Assembly (NCBI RefSeq): GCF_016907695.1
Contig: NZ_JAFBCK010000001.1
Span: 3,940,501-4,004,500, forward strand
DNA length: 64,000 nt
DNA from: Actinokineospora baliensis
Lineage (GTDB): Bacteria; Actinomycetota; Actinomycetes; Mycobacteriales; Pseudonocardiaceae
Direction of reading: 5' to 3'
Shown here: in pieces, positions 1 through 7,910 of the stretch
Position numbering within the stretch: the first letter of the stretch is position 1
Layout: the number at the start of each line of letters is the position of its first letter
The notes under the pieces: generated by a model
Told to the model about the DNA's origin: nothing
Seen by the model: only the letters and a program-made list of their open reading frames with translations
Databases searched by the model: none
Program-made: the position numbers and the translations under genes

Positions 1-2
1 CC

Positions 3-263
3 CTCTCAGCGGTCTTCGGCAACGTCCTCCTCCTAGCCGAACCCGCCGTCCTCCGCGGCCGCCGCTACGGCAACATCGTCCTGGCCGCCTCCGCCGTGGA
101 CCTCCCCACCGACCACATAGCCGCGCGAGCCGCCAACGCCGCCTTCCCCGCCCGCTGCGTGACGGCTGCCGAACTCCGCGCCCTGGTAGGCCCGGCCCGC
201 CCCCTGACCGACGCCGAACCAATCACCCCGCCGGTGCCGCCCAAGGACCCCTTCGCTACCTGA
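3..263 (+). CDS. Spermidine synthase-like protein, C-terminal fragment
   Basis: The window opens inside a gene. The frame starting at base 3 is open to TGA at 261-263 and gives 86 residues. The segment GNVLLLAEPAVLRGRRYGN followed by IVLAAS is typical of the C-terminal part of spermidine-synthase-fold proteins (PF01564 family; in actinomycetes often non-enzymatic or fused to a membrane part). The SAM/aminopropyl-donor site lies upstream and is not in the window, so catalytic activity cannot be judged. The tail after residue 60 is proline-rich. Codons are strongly GC-ending, as in neighbouring genes. Confidence 0.6.
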   Translation, partial: LSAVFGNVLLLAEPAVLRGRRYGNIVLAASAVDLPTDHIAARAANAAFPARCVTAAELRALVGPARPLTDAEPITPPVPPKDPFAT

Positions 264-769
264 TCTCGAGTCGGCTCCTCGCCTTCGGCATTGCGACCCG
301 GACCCGTGGTGGTGCGGTGTGCTCGATGGGGCGGGGTCGGCTCGCCTTCGGCATTGCGCTGGATCGTGGTGGGTGGGGTGGGCTCGATGGGTCGGGGTCG
401 GCTCGCCTTCGGCATCGCGACCCGGACCCGTCGTGGTCCGGTGTGCTCGATGGGGCGAACTTGGTTTGCGCGGGGCCCCTGCGCTACCCGTGGCAGGACC
501 GCAAAGCTGGGGCCGAAAAGCATGGCCCTGCAGCGCACAACGCTACGGATACCGCCACCCCACACAAACCAAGTCCGCCCCATCGAGCATTGGGCGGGCG
601 GCTTCCGAGGAGCGGTCGTCGGCTTGGGTGGGACGGCTCGGGGGGTTGCTCTGGCACCAACCAGCCCACCGAGTCGGCCCACCCAACCCAACCCACCGAG
701 TCAGCCCACCCAAACCCAACCCACCGAGCCAACCCCGCCAGCCCCACCACCGCCCCCGGAAGTCGCTGG
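264..769. repeat. Composite repeat cluster 1, left part
   Basis: No gene is supported here. The stretch holds three copies of a short unit containing CTCGCCTTCGGCAT (about 279, 341 and 401), then palindromic element A (444-589), then low-complexity GGTTGGC/CCAACCC-type sequence up to the IS element. Overlapping reading frames of 88-208 codons are by-products of the repeats and have proline/arginine-rich, family-less translations. Confidence 0.7.
444..589 (-). repeat. Palindromic element, copy A
   Basis: This 146-bp element starts TGCTCGATGGGGCGAACTTG and ends with the inverted form. The 32-bp arms differ at three positions, all G-U wobbles if the minus strand is read. The core GCAGGACCGCAAAGC then GGGGCCGAAAAGC is shared with the five other copies. 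The strand given is the one that pairs best. Confidence 0.85.
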
Positions 770-796
770 TGAGGAGCCGCGCGGTTTCCGGACAGG
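770..796 (+). repeat. IS3 terminal inverted repeat, left
   Basis: This end matches the right end in inverted orientation at all but a few of 27 positions. It starts with TG as IS3 ends do, and the CTGG target duplication precedes it. Confidence 0.9.
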
Positions 797-811
797 GGAT
801 TAACTGTCTAT

Positions 812-1675
812 TCAAGCGGCGATTTGTTGGTTCTTGTGTTCGATGTATACCTCGTGCGGTGGGCGGTAGCCTATCGCTGAGTGAAGTCGTCGGCGATTAT
901 ACCAGAACTCGATGTAGCGAGTGATGTGCTGCCGGGCTTCGTCTCGGGTGGAGTAAGCCATCCGGTTGACGCATTCGTTTTTGAGTGTGCCGAAGAACGA
1001 TTCGGCCATCGCGTTGTCGAAACAGATTCCGGTTCGCCCTGCTGATTGCTTCAACCGGAGGCTGGTGAGGACGTTGTGGTACTCGGTGGACATGTAATTG
1101 CTGCCGCGGTCGCTGTGAAATATCGCACCGTCGGCGAGTGGGCGGTTTCGGGCCGCGTTGCGGATAGCGCGGCTGATGAGCGGTGTCTGGTAGTTGTCGT
1201 CCATCGCGTAGCCGATCACTTCTTTCGTGCAGCAATCCAGCACGGTGGCCAGGTAAAGCCAGCCTTCCATCGTGGGAACGTAGGTGATGTCGCCGACCAG
1301 CTTGCGTCCCGGCGCGGGCGCGGTGAAGTCACGGCCGACCAGGTCGCCCACCGGCGCGGCCGCCGCGGTGGTCAGCCCGAACCGCCGGGGTCTTGGCTGG
1401 CAGGGAACCAGCCCCAGTTCACGCATGAGGTGCCGGACCAGTTCAACACCCACGCACACGCCTGCCCGCCGCAACTGGGCATGGACCCGCCGGTGGCCGT
1501 AAGTCGAGTCCGAGGCCTCGAACGCGTCCCGGATAAACGCTTTCAGCTCCTCTCGCCGTCGCGCGGTGGCCGATTCCGCCCGGCCGCGCCATTCGTAGTA
1601 GCCGGACCTGGAAACGTCGAGCAGTCGGCACATGAACAGGACTGGATACGCGTACTTCGCAGGTTCAAGTCGCAT
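812..1675 (-). CDS. IS3-family transposase OrfB (DDE catalytic part)
   Basis: This is the 287-residue catalytic half of the IS3 transposase, which cuts and joins the element's ends. An N-terminal HTH_21-like region (YYEWRGRAES) is followed by the integrase core with the DDE signature: D in GDITYVPT, D in FHSDRGSNY and E in AESFFGTLKNE. The C-terminal YNRRRLHSAIGYRPP is typical. The same frame is open upstream of the ATG back to the AAAAAAG at 1734-1740. The active enzyme is therefore probably an OrfA-OrfB fusion made by -1 frameshifting, and the ATG form may be a minor product. Confidence 0.95.
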   Translation of the reverse strand: MRLEPAKYAYPVLFMCRLLDVSRSGYYEWRGRAESATARRREELKAFIRDAFEASDSTYGHRRVHAQLRRAGVCVGVELVRHLMRELGLVPCQPRPRRFGLTTAAAAPVGDLVGRDFTAPAPGRKLVGDITYVPTMEGWLYLATVLDCCTKEVIGYAMDDNYQTPLISRAIRNAARNRPLADGAIFHSDRGSNYMSTEYHNVLTSLRLKQSAGRTGICFDNAMAESFFGTLKNECVNRMAYSTRDEARQHITRYIEFWYNRRRLHSAIGYRPPHEVYIEHKNQQIAA

Positions 1676-1701
1676 CGTTTCGATGAACTCGTACTTGCTG
1701 A

Positions 1702-2034
1702 CTACTCGGCATCCTTCGCGAAGTACGCTGCGGCTTTTTTCAGGAAAGACACTTCCATCTCGAGTTCGCGGTTACGGCGTTCCAACTCTCGTAGTCGCGC
1801 TCGTTCGTCCATTGCCAACGGCTCCGACACGGCGACGGCCGAGTCCGCGCCTTGTTCCCGCTCATAGCTCCGCACCCATACACGCAGTGTCTCCGAGTTC
1901 ATATTCAACTCGCGCGCCGTCTCGGCGATCGGCCGTTTCGACCGCAACGCCATCTGAACTGCTTCCTCACGAAACTCCGGCGAGTACGGACTCCGATGGG
2001 CCACGTGCACTCCCTCAACTTCCCGACAGGACAA
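1702..2034 (-). CDS. IS3-family OrfA (helix-turn-helix, leucine zipper)
   Basis: This 110-residue protein supplies DNA binding for the transposase. An HTH covers about residues 17-55 (YSPEFREEAVQMALRSK, then IAETARELNMNSETLRVWV). A coiled coil follows at about 75-100 (ARLRELERRNRELEMEVSFL). It ends with KKAAAYFAKDAE, and the frameshift heptamer encodes the KK. An ATG at about residue 12 or the listed start could be used; the first residues are unlike other OrfA proteins, so the true start may be downstream. Confidence 0.9.
   Translation of the reverse strand: MSCREVEGVHVAHRSPYSPEFREEAVQMALRSKRPIAETARELNMNSETLRVWVRSYEREQGADSAVAVSEPLAMDERARLRELERRNRELEMEVSFLKKAAAYFAKDAE
1734..1740 (-). other. 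Programmed -1 frameshift site A AAA AAG
   Basis: On the minus strand OrfA reads CTG AAA AAA GCC. Slipping back one base at AAAAAAG enters a frame that stays open (KSRSVLREGCRVVSKYEFIE) through the OrfB ATG. This is the standard way IS3 elements make OrfAB. Confidence 0.85.
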
Positions 2035-2084
2035 TCTTACTGGGTTCCTGTCCGGAAACCTCGAGGCCCCTCACTGGTGCCAAC

Positions 2085-2231
2085 TGCTCGATGGGGTGGA
2101 CCTGTTTTGCGTGGGGGAGCGGCAGTCGTAGCGTTCCTGCGCGGACAGGGCCACGCTTTTCGGCCCCTGCTTTGCGGTCCTGCCACGGCTGTCGTAGGGG
2201 CCCCACGCAAAACAGGTCCACCACATCGAGC
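2085..2231 (+). repeat. Palindromic element, copy B
   Basis: This 147-bp copy is opposite in orientation to copy A. Both arms carry the same variant GTGGACCTGTTTTGCGTGGGG, so changes in one arm are matched in the other; only one G-A mismatch is visible. It lies just beyond the IS right end. From 2232 to 2318 only a degenerate CTCGCCTTCGGCAT unit (inverted) is seen. Confidence 0.85.
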
Positions 2232-2318
2232 CCGCACTTAAATCGCGGATCCACGCCGATGCCGAAGGCGAGGCGAGGATCCGATGCAAGGCGCGAAGCG
2301 ACGAGCCGAAAGACAGCG

Positions 2319-2894
2319 CTACACCGACGCGTGCGTCCGAGCCCGCAACGGCGCCAGCGCCGTGCTCCACGCCACCACCTGATCCAGCAGCGTCGTCAGC
2401 GCAGGCACGTTGTACTCCCCAGGCTTGAACACGCTGTAGTTCTCGAACTCCGTGACCAGCGACAGCGCCACCTGTTGCCGCACATCAGCCATCTGCAGTT
2501 CGCCCGCGATCAGCCGCAGGTGTTCCACCGCCCGCGTGCCGCCCACCGAGCCGTAGGACACGAACCCGATGGCCTTGTTGTTCCACTCGGCGTACAGGTA
2601 GTCCATGGCGTTCTTCAGCACCCCGGACGTGCTGTGGTTGTACTCGGGGGTGATCACCACGAACCCGTCGAACGAGGCGATCTTGGCCGCCCATTCCCTG
2701 GTGTGCTCGTTTTCGTACTGCCCCATCGACGGTGGGGTGGGTTCGTCGAGGTGGGGCAGGGGGTAGTCGCGCAGGTCGACGAGTTCGTACTCGGCGTCGG
2801 CGCGGCGGGTGGCGATGTCGCGCACCCATGTGGCCACCTGTTCCCCGTTGCGGTTGGGCCGGGTGCTGCCGAGGATGATGCCGATCCTGGTCAC
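2319..2894 (-). CDS. NADPH-dependent FMN reductase family protein
   Basis: This 191-residue flavodoxin-fold protein probably reduces FMN or quinones with NAD(P)H in the cytosol. The N-terminal phosphate-binding loop reads GIILGSTRPNRNGEQVA, and the FMN-contacting signature ITPEYNHSTSGVLKNAMDYL lies near residues 80-99. GTG at 2894 is chosen because AAGGGAG lies six bases upstream and the flavodoxin fold begins right after it; the long upstream extension in this frame is the shadow of efeB. It follows efeB on the same strand after 65 bp. A reductase could supply reduced flavin for iron release, but that link is inference. Confidence 0.85.
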   Translation of the reverse strand: MTRIGIILGSTRPNRNGEQVATWVRDIATRRADAEYELVDLRDYPLPHLDEPTPPSMGQYENEHTREWAAKIASFDGFVVITPEYNHSTSGVLKNAMDYLYAEWNNKAIGFVSYGSVGGTRAVEHLRLIAGELQMADVRQQVALSLVTEFENYSVFKPGEYNVPALTTLLDQVVAWSTALAPLRARTHASV

Positions 2895-2959
2895 CGTGTG
2901 CTCCCTTGAGAGGCGTCCACTCCGGACCCAGGCTACGACGGACACCGCACCCCAGCGAC

Positions 2960-4195
2960 TCAGTCGAACAGCCGCTGGCCCCAGAACGCCCCGTCGGCCA
3001 ACCCGGGTGGGCACGCGAAGTGACCGGATCCGGTGTGCTCCAGGTACTCCATCATCCGGTCGCGTGAGGACAGTGCCTGTTGCATCGGCACGAACTGGGT
3101 GCGCGAGTCGCGGTTGAAGCACACGAAGAACAGGCCGGCGTCCAGGTGCCCGAAGCCGTCCGATCCGTCGGTGAAGTTGTAGCCGCGGCGCAGGATCTTG
3201 GCCCCGTCGAGGTTCTCCGCGGCCAGCCGGATGTGTGAGTCCTCGGCCACCAGGGCCGCCCCGCCAGCGCCGCGCACGTGCGGGTCGACCTGGTCGAACT
3301 CGTCGCGCTGCCCGAGCGGCGCCCCGCTGCCCTTGGCCCTGCCGACGATGTCCTCCTGCTCGGCCAGCGAGGTGCGGTCCCAGATCTCGATGTGCATCCG
3401 GATCCGGCGCGCCACCAGGTAGGTCCCGCCGACCATCCACTCCGGACCCCCGGTCACCCACACGTGCTCGGCCAGCGCCGCCGGGTCCTCGGCCTTGAGG
3501 TTGTTGGTGCCGTCCTTGAACCCGAACAGGTTGCGCGGGGTCGCCTGACCGGTGGACGTCGAGGAGGTCCGGCCGAAGCCGAGCTGCGACCAGCGCACCG
3601 CGACCTTGCCGAACCCGATCCTGGCCAGGTTGCGGATGGCGTGCACCGCCACCTGCGGGTCGTTCGCGCACGCCTGCACGCAGATGTCGCCACCGCCGCG
3701 GCGCGGGTCGAGGTCGTCGCGGGGGAAGCGGGGCAGGTCGATGAGGGCTTCGGGGCGCTTGGCCGCCAGCCCGAACCGGTCGTCGAACAGCGTCGGACCG
3801 AACCCGATCGTCAGCGTCAACGCCGACGCGGGCAGGTCGAGCGCCTCCCCGGTGTCGGCGGGCGGCGCCTCCCGGTGCCCGCCGACGGCCCCGCCCTCGG
3901 CCGCCTCCTGGCCCGCGGTCATCCGTTCGGCGGCCGCCGTCCACGCCCGCAGCAGTGCGACGAGCTCCGCGCGGTCCTTGGTCGTCACGTCGAACGCGAC
4001 GAAGTGCATCCGGTCCTGGGCGGGCGTCACGATCCCGGCCTGGTGCTGCCCGCGGAAGGGCACCACCGATGAGGCCGGGACCGCCGCGTCCTGCCGCTGT
4101 TCCCCGGTCGCGAGCACTCCAGCGGCAGCGCCCAGCCCGGCGACCGCGACACCCGCGCCCGCCAGGCCGAACAACCCGCGCCGGGAAACGCTCAC
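2960..4195 (-). CDS. efeB: EfeB: Dyp-type heme peroxidase/deferrochelatase
   Basis: This 411-residue exported heme peroxidase belongs to the EfeUOB system. It is credited with extracting iron from heme or with peroxidase-driven iron oxidation outside the membrane. The N-terminus VSVSRRGLFGLAGAG is a twin-arginine signal. The Dyp signature GFKDGTNN, the segment RYGNFTDGSD-like (RGYNFTDGSDGFG) and the C-terminal FVCFNRDSRTQF fit EfeB (TIGR01412). GTG at 4195 overlaps the efeO stop (GTGA), so the two genes are translationally coupled. It is the last gene of the iron operon before the FMN reductase. Confidence 0.93.
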   Translation of the reverse strand: MSVSRRGLFGLAGAGVAVAGLGAAAGVLATGEQRQDAAVPASSVVPFRGQHQAGIVTPAQDRMHFVAFDVTTKDRAELVALLRAWTAAAERMTAGQEAAEGGAVGGHREAPPADTGEALDLPASALTLTIGFGPTLFDDRFGLAAKRPEALIDLPRFPRDDLDPRRGGGDICVQACANDPQVAVHAIRNLARIGFGKVAVRWSQLGFGRTSSTSTGQATPRNLFGFKDGTNNLKAEDPAALAEHVWVTGGPEWMVGGTYLVARRIRMHIEIWDRTSLAEQEDIVGRAKGSGAPLGQRDEFDQVDPHVRGAGGAALVAEDSHIRLAAENLDGAKILRRGYNFTDGSDGFGHLDAGLFFVCFNRDSRTQFVPMQQALSSRDRMMEYLEHTGSGHFACPPGLADGAFWGQRLFD

Positions 4196-5340
4196 TTCTG
4201 CGCCACGACCTCGGCGACCTTGCTGATCGGCTCGCCCAGGGCGTCCACGGCCTCGGCGAACGCCTTGACCTCGGCCTCGCTCAGGTCGGTGTAGAGCTTG
4301 TAGCCGTCGCCGGTGTGCTGCTTGTCCAGCAGGTCGGTGACCACCTTGAAGCGCTCTTCCAGCGTCTTGGCCAGCGCCGGGTCGCGCTCGTTGACGACCT
4401 CGCGCAGCGCGTTCACCGCAGCCGCCGAGCCCTCCACGTTCGCCCGGAAGTCCCACAGGTCGGTGTGCGAGAAGATGTCCTCCTCGCCGGTGATCTTGCC
4501 GGTGGCGACCTCGTCGAGCAGTTCTTTGGCGCCGTTGGCCAGCTGCAGCGGGGTCAGCTCGACCGTCTTGGCCCTGGTGGCGATCTCGTTGACGTCGGTG
4601 GCCAGCCGGTCGGCGATGGCGCCGCTGTCGGCCTGCAGCCCGCTGACCCACAGGTCCTTCTCCAGCCGGTGGAACCCGGTGAACTCCTGGCCCGCCTCCA
4701 GGTCGGCCTCGCGCGCGTCGATGCGCGGGTCGAGGTCGCCGAAGCTCTCGGCCACCGGCTCGATGCGCTCCCAGTAGGTCCGCGCCACCGGGAACAGCGC
4801 CTTGGCCTCGTCGACCTTGCCCGCCTTCACCGCCGCAACGAACTCACCCGTCTTGGCCACCAGCGGCTCGACCTGGGAGTTGATGTAGTTCTGGTAGCTC
4901 TTGGTCGCCTCTGCCAGCTTGGTGTTGGTGTCGACCTGCCTGGTCGCCGAGCCCTTGACGGTGAACTCGGCGCGGATGCCGTCGCCGGTCATGCCCGGCC
5001 TGCACGAGGTCTGGTACTTGCCGCCGTCGGGCACCTCGACGATCAGCCGCCTGGTCAGGCCCGGGGTGATGTTCTCGACCTCACCCATGATCCGGTCGCC
5101 CTCGCCGTAGAGGTAGAACTCGGTGACCCGGGTGCCCTTGTTGCTGACCTCGAAGGTGATCGTCCCCGCGTCGGCCTCCGCGCGGGTCAGCCCGCACGCG
5201 TCGTCCTTGGCCTCGACCGCGATCGGCCCGCCCGCCGCGGCGGTGCCGCCGCCGGTGCCGCCGCCGCTGGAGCCGCAGGCGCTCAGCGGGATCAGGACGG
5301 CTAGACCGGCCAGGCCGATGCCCAGGTCCTTGAGTCTCAC
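4192..5340 (-). CDS. efeO: EfeO: iron-uptake lipoprotein with cupredoxin and M75 domains
   Basis: This 382-residue lipoprotein serves the EfeUOB ferrous/ferric uptake system. The lipobox LIPLSAC puts the acylated Cys near residue 22. An N-terminal cupredoxin-like domain (about 35-125, GTITFEVSNKGTRVTEFYLY) is followed by the all-helical imelysin-like M75 domain (about 140-380) with HRLEKDLW, matching the HxxE metal motif of EfeO. It is thought to bind iron outside and pass it to EfeU. GTG at 5340 overlaps the efeU stop. Confidence 0.94.
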   Translation of the reverse strand: MRLKDLGIGLAGLAVLIPLSACGSSGGGTGGGTAAAGGPIAVEAKDDACGLTRAEADAGTITFEVSNKGTRVTEFYLYGEGDRIMGEVENITPGLTRRLIVEVPDGGKYQTSCRPGMTGDGIRAEFTVKGSATRQVDTNTKLAEATKSYQNYINSQVEPLVAKTGEFVAAVKAGKVDEAKALFPVARTYWERIEPVAESFGDLDPRIDAREADLEAGQEFTGFHRLEKDLWVSGLQADSGAIADRLATDVNEIATRAKTVELTPLQLANGAKELLDEVATGKITGEEDIFSHTDLWDFRANVEGSAAAVNALREVVNERDPALAKTLEERFKVVTDLLDKQHTGDGYKLYTDLSEAEVKAFAEAVDALGEPISKVAEVVAQK

Positions 5341-6182
5341 GGGGTGGCTCCTTGCGCGGGGACGGGGCCCGCGACCTTGCGCGCGGGCCAGAGGAAGACG
5401 GTGAGGGTGATGGCCACGTAGGCGACCCAGGCGATGGCCTGCAGGACGCTGGTGCGCGCCGAGTAGTTGAAGACGCCCTTGAGCAGCGCGCCGTACCAGG
5501 AGTCCTCGGGCACCGGCCCGGACAGGTCGAACGCCAGGGTGTTGAGGCCGGGCAGCACCGCGGCCTCCTGCAGGTCGTGCAGGCCGTAGCCGAGCACCCC
5601 GGCGGCGACGAAGATCAGCAGAACGCCGGTCCAGGTGAAGAAGCGGCTCAGGTTGATCCGCAGCGCGCCCCGGTAGAGCGCCCAGCCGAGCACGACCGCG
5701 ATGCCGATGCCGATCAGGAAACCGACCAGCGGTCCGCTGTTGGTGCCCGCGGACTGGGTGGTCGCGTAGAAGAAGACGGCGGTCTCCAGCCCCTCCCGGC
5801 CGACCGAGAGGAACGCGACGCCCGCGATCGCGGCTGGCCCGATGGCCAGCGCGTCCGACAGCTTCCCGCGCAGTTCCCCGCTGATCTTGCGGGCGGCGCC
5901 GCGCATCCAGAACACCATCCCGGTGACGAACGCGACCGCCACCAGCGACATCACGCCGCCGAAGGTCTCCTGCGCCTCGAAGTCCAGGGTGCTGCTGGTG
6001 AAGGTGATCAGCGCACCGACCCCGACCGCGAGCGCCACGGCCACCCCGACGCCCAGCCACACCCAGCGGATCTCGCGGCGCCGGTCGGACTTGACCAGGT
6101 ACGCCAGCAGGATGCTCACGACCAGCGTGGCCTCCAGGCCCTCCCGCAGGCCGACCAGGGCGCTGGCGAACACGTACTCCAC
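5337..6182 (-). CDS. efeU: EfeU: iron permease of the FTR1 family
   Basis: This 281-residue membrane protein has about seven hydrophobic helices and carries iron across the cytoplasmic membrane. The two REGLE motifs that line the iron path in FTR1/EfeU are present (LREGLEATLV near residue 13 and GREGLETAVF near 140). The GTG start is the first codon of the operon. Two palindromic iron boxes lie 20-60 bp upstream, so expression is probably repressed by IdeR/DtxR when iron is plentiful. Confidence 0.95.
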   Translation of the reverse strand: MEYVFASALVGLREGLEATLVVSILLAYLVKSDRRREIRWVWLGVGVAVALAVGVGALITFTSSTLDFEAQETFGGVMSLVAVAFVTGMVFWMRGAARKISGELRGKLSDALAIGPAAIAGVAFLSVGREGLETAVFFYATTQSAGTNSGPLVGFLIGIGIAVVLGWALYRGALRINLSRFFTWTGVLLIFVAAGVLGYGLHDLQEAAVLPGLNTLAFDLSGPVPEDSWYGALLKGVFNYSARTSVLQAIAWVAYVAITLTVFLWPARKVAGPVPAQGATP

Positions 6183-6200
6183 GCTGCACCTCCGCCGGAT

Positions 6201-6217
6201 TCGGTAAGCCTTACCTG
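6201..6217. promoter_or_regulatory. IdeR/DtxR-type iron box 1
   Basis: TCGGTAAGCCTTACCTG has the palindrome GGTAAGCCTTACC. It resembles the DtxR/IdeR operator TTAGGTTAGCCTAACCTAA and lies 19 bp upstream of efeU. Confidence 0.75.
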
Positions 6218-6226
6218 GTCGAACCG

Positions 6227-6243
6227 TAGGTAAGCCTTACCTG
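6227..6243. promoter_or_regulatory. IdeR/DtxR-type iron box 2
   Basis: TAGGTAAGCCTTACCTG repeats the same palindrome 26 bp (centre to centre) from box 1. It is the better match to the IdeR consensus. Paired boxes allow two repressor dimers to bind. Confidence 0.8.
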
Positions 6244-6383
6244 GGCTGTCCAGTGCGACGAGCGTGACATCGGCCCGTTAACCAGGGAAAATGTCCGAAT
6301 CCTCCTGGTAGGCACGCTTGTGGTGCCACCCGTTCGGGTAACGAATCGGTAGCCTGCCTGGGGAGGAACGGGGGAGGGGTCTG

Positions 6384-7910
6384 GTGCGCGAACTGCTGGT
6401 CCACGATCCGCGCCGGGTCGGTGACTACGCGTTGCTGGGCAGGCTCGGCCGGGGCGCGATGGGCACGGTGTACCTGGGGCGCTCCCCAGGCGGCCGGTTC
6501 GTCGCGGTCAAGGTCGCCAGGGGTGAGCTGGCCGAGGACCCCGACTTCCGGCAGCGGTTCCGCCTGGAGATCGCCATGGCCCGCGCCGTCGGCGGCTTCT
6601 GGACCGCCGCCGTGGTCGGCGCCGACCCCGACGCCGAGCGGCCCTGGCTGGCCACCGAGTACGTGCCTGGTCCGACCCTGACCGAGGCCGTGCGCACCGG
6701 CGGTCCGCTGCCCGAACCCGCGCTGCGCGCCCTGCTGGCCGGTCTCGCGGAAGCGTTGGCGGCCATCCACGCCGCGGGTCTCGTCCACCGAGACCTGAAG
6801 CCGTCGAACGTGCTGCTCGCCGAGGACGGACCCCGGGTCATCGACTTCGGCATCGCCAAAGCAGTGCGCTCAACCGCGATGACGGCCACTGGCGTGCTCT
6901 TCGGGACTCCGGGGTACCTGTCGCCTGAGCAGATCTCTGGGGGCGATGTAGGGCCCGCGAGTGACGTGTTCGCTCTAGGTGCGGTCATGGTCTATGCGGC
7001 GACGGGCACGGGGCCGTTCGGGAATGGGGAGGTCGCCGCGCTGCTCTATAGGGCGGTGCACACCGGGCCAGACCTGGACGGGGTGCCTAGTGAGCTGCGC
7101 CCGGTGGTGTCGCGATGCCTGAACACGCATCCACAGGCTCGGCCGACGCCGGCGGACCTGCTGGCGGAGGTGGGGGAGGCGCCGACCGGGCACTGGCTAC
7201 CGGCGCAGGTGCGGACGCTGGTCGAGCGGCACCACACCGAACTCCTCAAGCCCGTGAAACCCCCAACCCCGACCCTGGTGGACCGTCCCGCCGCCCTGCC
7301 TCCTCCTCCAGTCGGGTTACCCGGTGCAAAGTCCGGCGCTGGCAACCTGCCCAAGGCCGCATCGCCTCCTGGCCAGTCGCCTTCCGCGGTGAACGCCGAT
7401 GCCTTGCGGTTGCGCACAACCCGGGTCGTGCCGTTGTTGTGGGCGGTGCTGGCGGGTGGGTGCACCATCGTCGCGATGGCCGCGGTGGCGAAGAGTTCTC
7501 GGTATGGGGAGCAGGGGGTGGCCGCGGCCGCGGCGGTTGTCGCTGTGCTGTTCGGGCTTTCGGCGGTTCGGTCCTTGTTCCGCGTGTTCATGGTCCGCCC
7601 CCGCGCGGTTGTGGTCGCCGACACGGGTTTGCGGGTGTCTTCGGCGGACGGCGAGCGGCTGGTGCCGTGGCGTGACGTGTCGCGCGTGCGGGTGGTCGGC
7701 GACGGCGGCAAACCCTGGCTGGTCCTGTGGCTGCGCGACCCGTCCACCGCCGACCCGGCGCTGGGCAAGCGCCACTCCCGCCGCCACGGCGGTTTCCGCG
7801 TCTACCCGGTGTCGCACCACCACGGCAAACAACGCCGCGCCCGCGACGTCCTGGAGTTGCGCTCCAGCCTCCAACACCACGCCGGTGGAACCTACGACCC
7901 CACGCCCTGA
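6384..7910 (+). CDS. Membrane Ser/Thr protein kinase with C-terminal PH-like domain
   Basis: This 508-residue Hanks-type (PknB-like) kinase keeps its key residues: glycine loop LGRGAMGTVYLG (21-32), Lys43 in VAVKVA, HRDLKPSN (135-142), DFG (154-156) and the GTPGYLSPEQ activation segment. A proline-rich juxtamembrane stretch (about 280-330) leads to two hydrophobic helices (about 346-368 and 377-400). The tail (about 402-500) looks like a bacterial PH domain (VVVADTGLRVSSADG, LVPWRDVSRVRVV). It has no PASTA or other extracellular sensor, so the signal is probably inside or in the membrane. GTG at 6384 follows GGAGGGG. The last 19 bp overlap the convergent phosphotransferase gene. Confidence 0.92.
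   Translation: MRELLVHDPRRVGDYALLGRLGRGAMGTVYLGRSPGGRFVAVKVARGELAEDPDFRQRFRLEIAMARAVGGFWTAAVVGADPDAERPWLATEYVPGPTLTEAVRTGGPLPEPALRALLAGLAEALAAIHAAGLVHRDLKPSNVLLAEDGPRVIDFGIAKAVRSTAMTATGVLFGTPGYLSPEQISGGDVGPASDVFALGAVMVYAATGTGPFGNGEVAALLYRAVHTGPDLDGVPSELRPVVSRCLNTHPQARPTPADLLAEVGEAPTGHWLPAQVRTLVERHHTELLKPVKPPTPTLVDRPAALPPPPVGLPGAKSGAGNLPKAASPPGQSPSAVNADALRLRTTRVVPLLWAVLAGGCTIVAMAAVAKSSRYGEQGVAAAAAVVAVLFGLSAVRSLFRVFMVRPRAVVVADTGLRVSSADGERLVPWRDVSRVRVVGDGGKPWLVLWLRDPSTADPALGKRHSRRHGGFRVYPVSHHHGKQRRARDVLELRSSLQHHAGGTYDPTP

Larger units (their letters stand above)
770..2073 (-). mobile_element. IS3-family insertion sequence, intact
   Basis: The element is 1304 bp. It begins TGAGGAGCC and ends GGCCCCTCA, with 27-bp terminal inverted repeats at 770-796 and 2047-2073 that share TTTCCGGACAGG. 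Four bases, CTGG, are duplicated directly outside both ends (766-769 and 2074-2077), the normal IS3 target duplication. It encodes OrfA (1702-2034) and OrfB (812-1675) on the minus strand, joined by a slippery heptamer. Both frames are intact, so it could still move. Removing the element and one CTGG restores a repeat sequence (CGCTGGTGCC) seen elsewhere in the window, so it landed inside repeat cluster 1. Confidence 0.95.

Noticed and set aside
264..815. Several 88-208-codon frames in repeat cluster 1
   Set aside because: They are made of the repeats themselves. Their proteins are Pro/Arg-rich, overlap in many frames and recur wherever the repeats occur.
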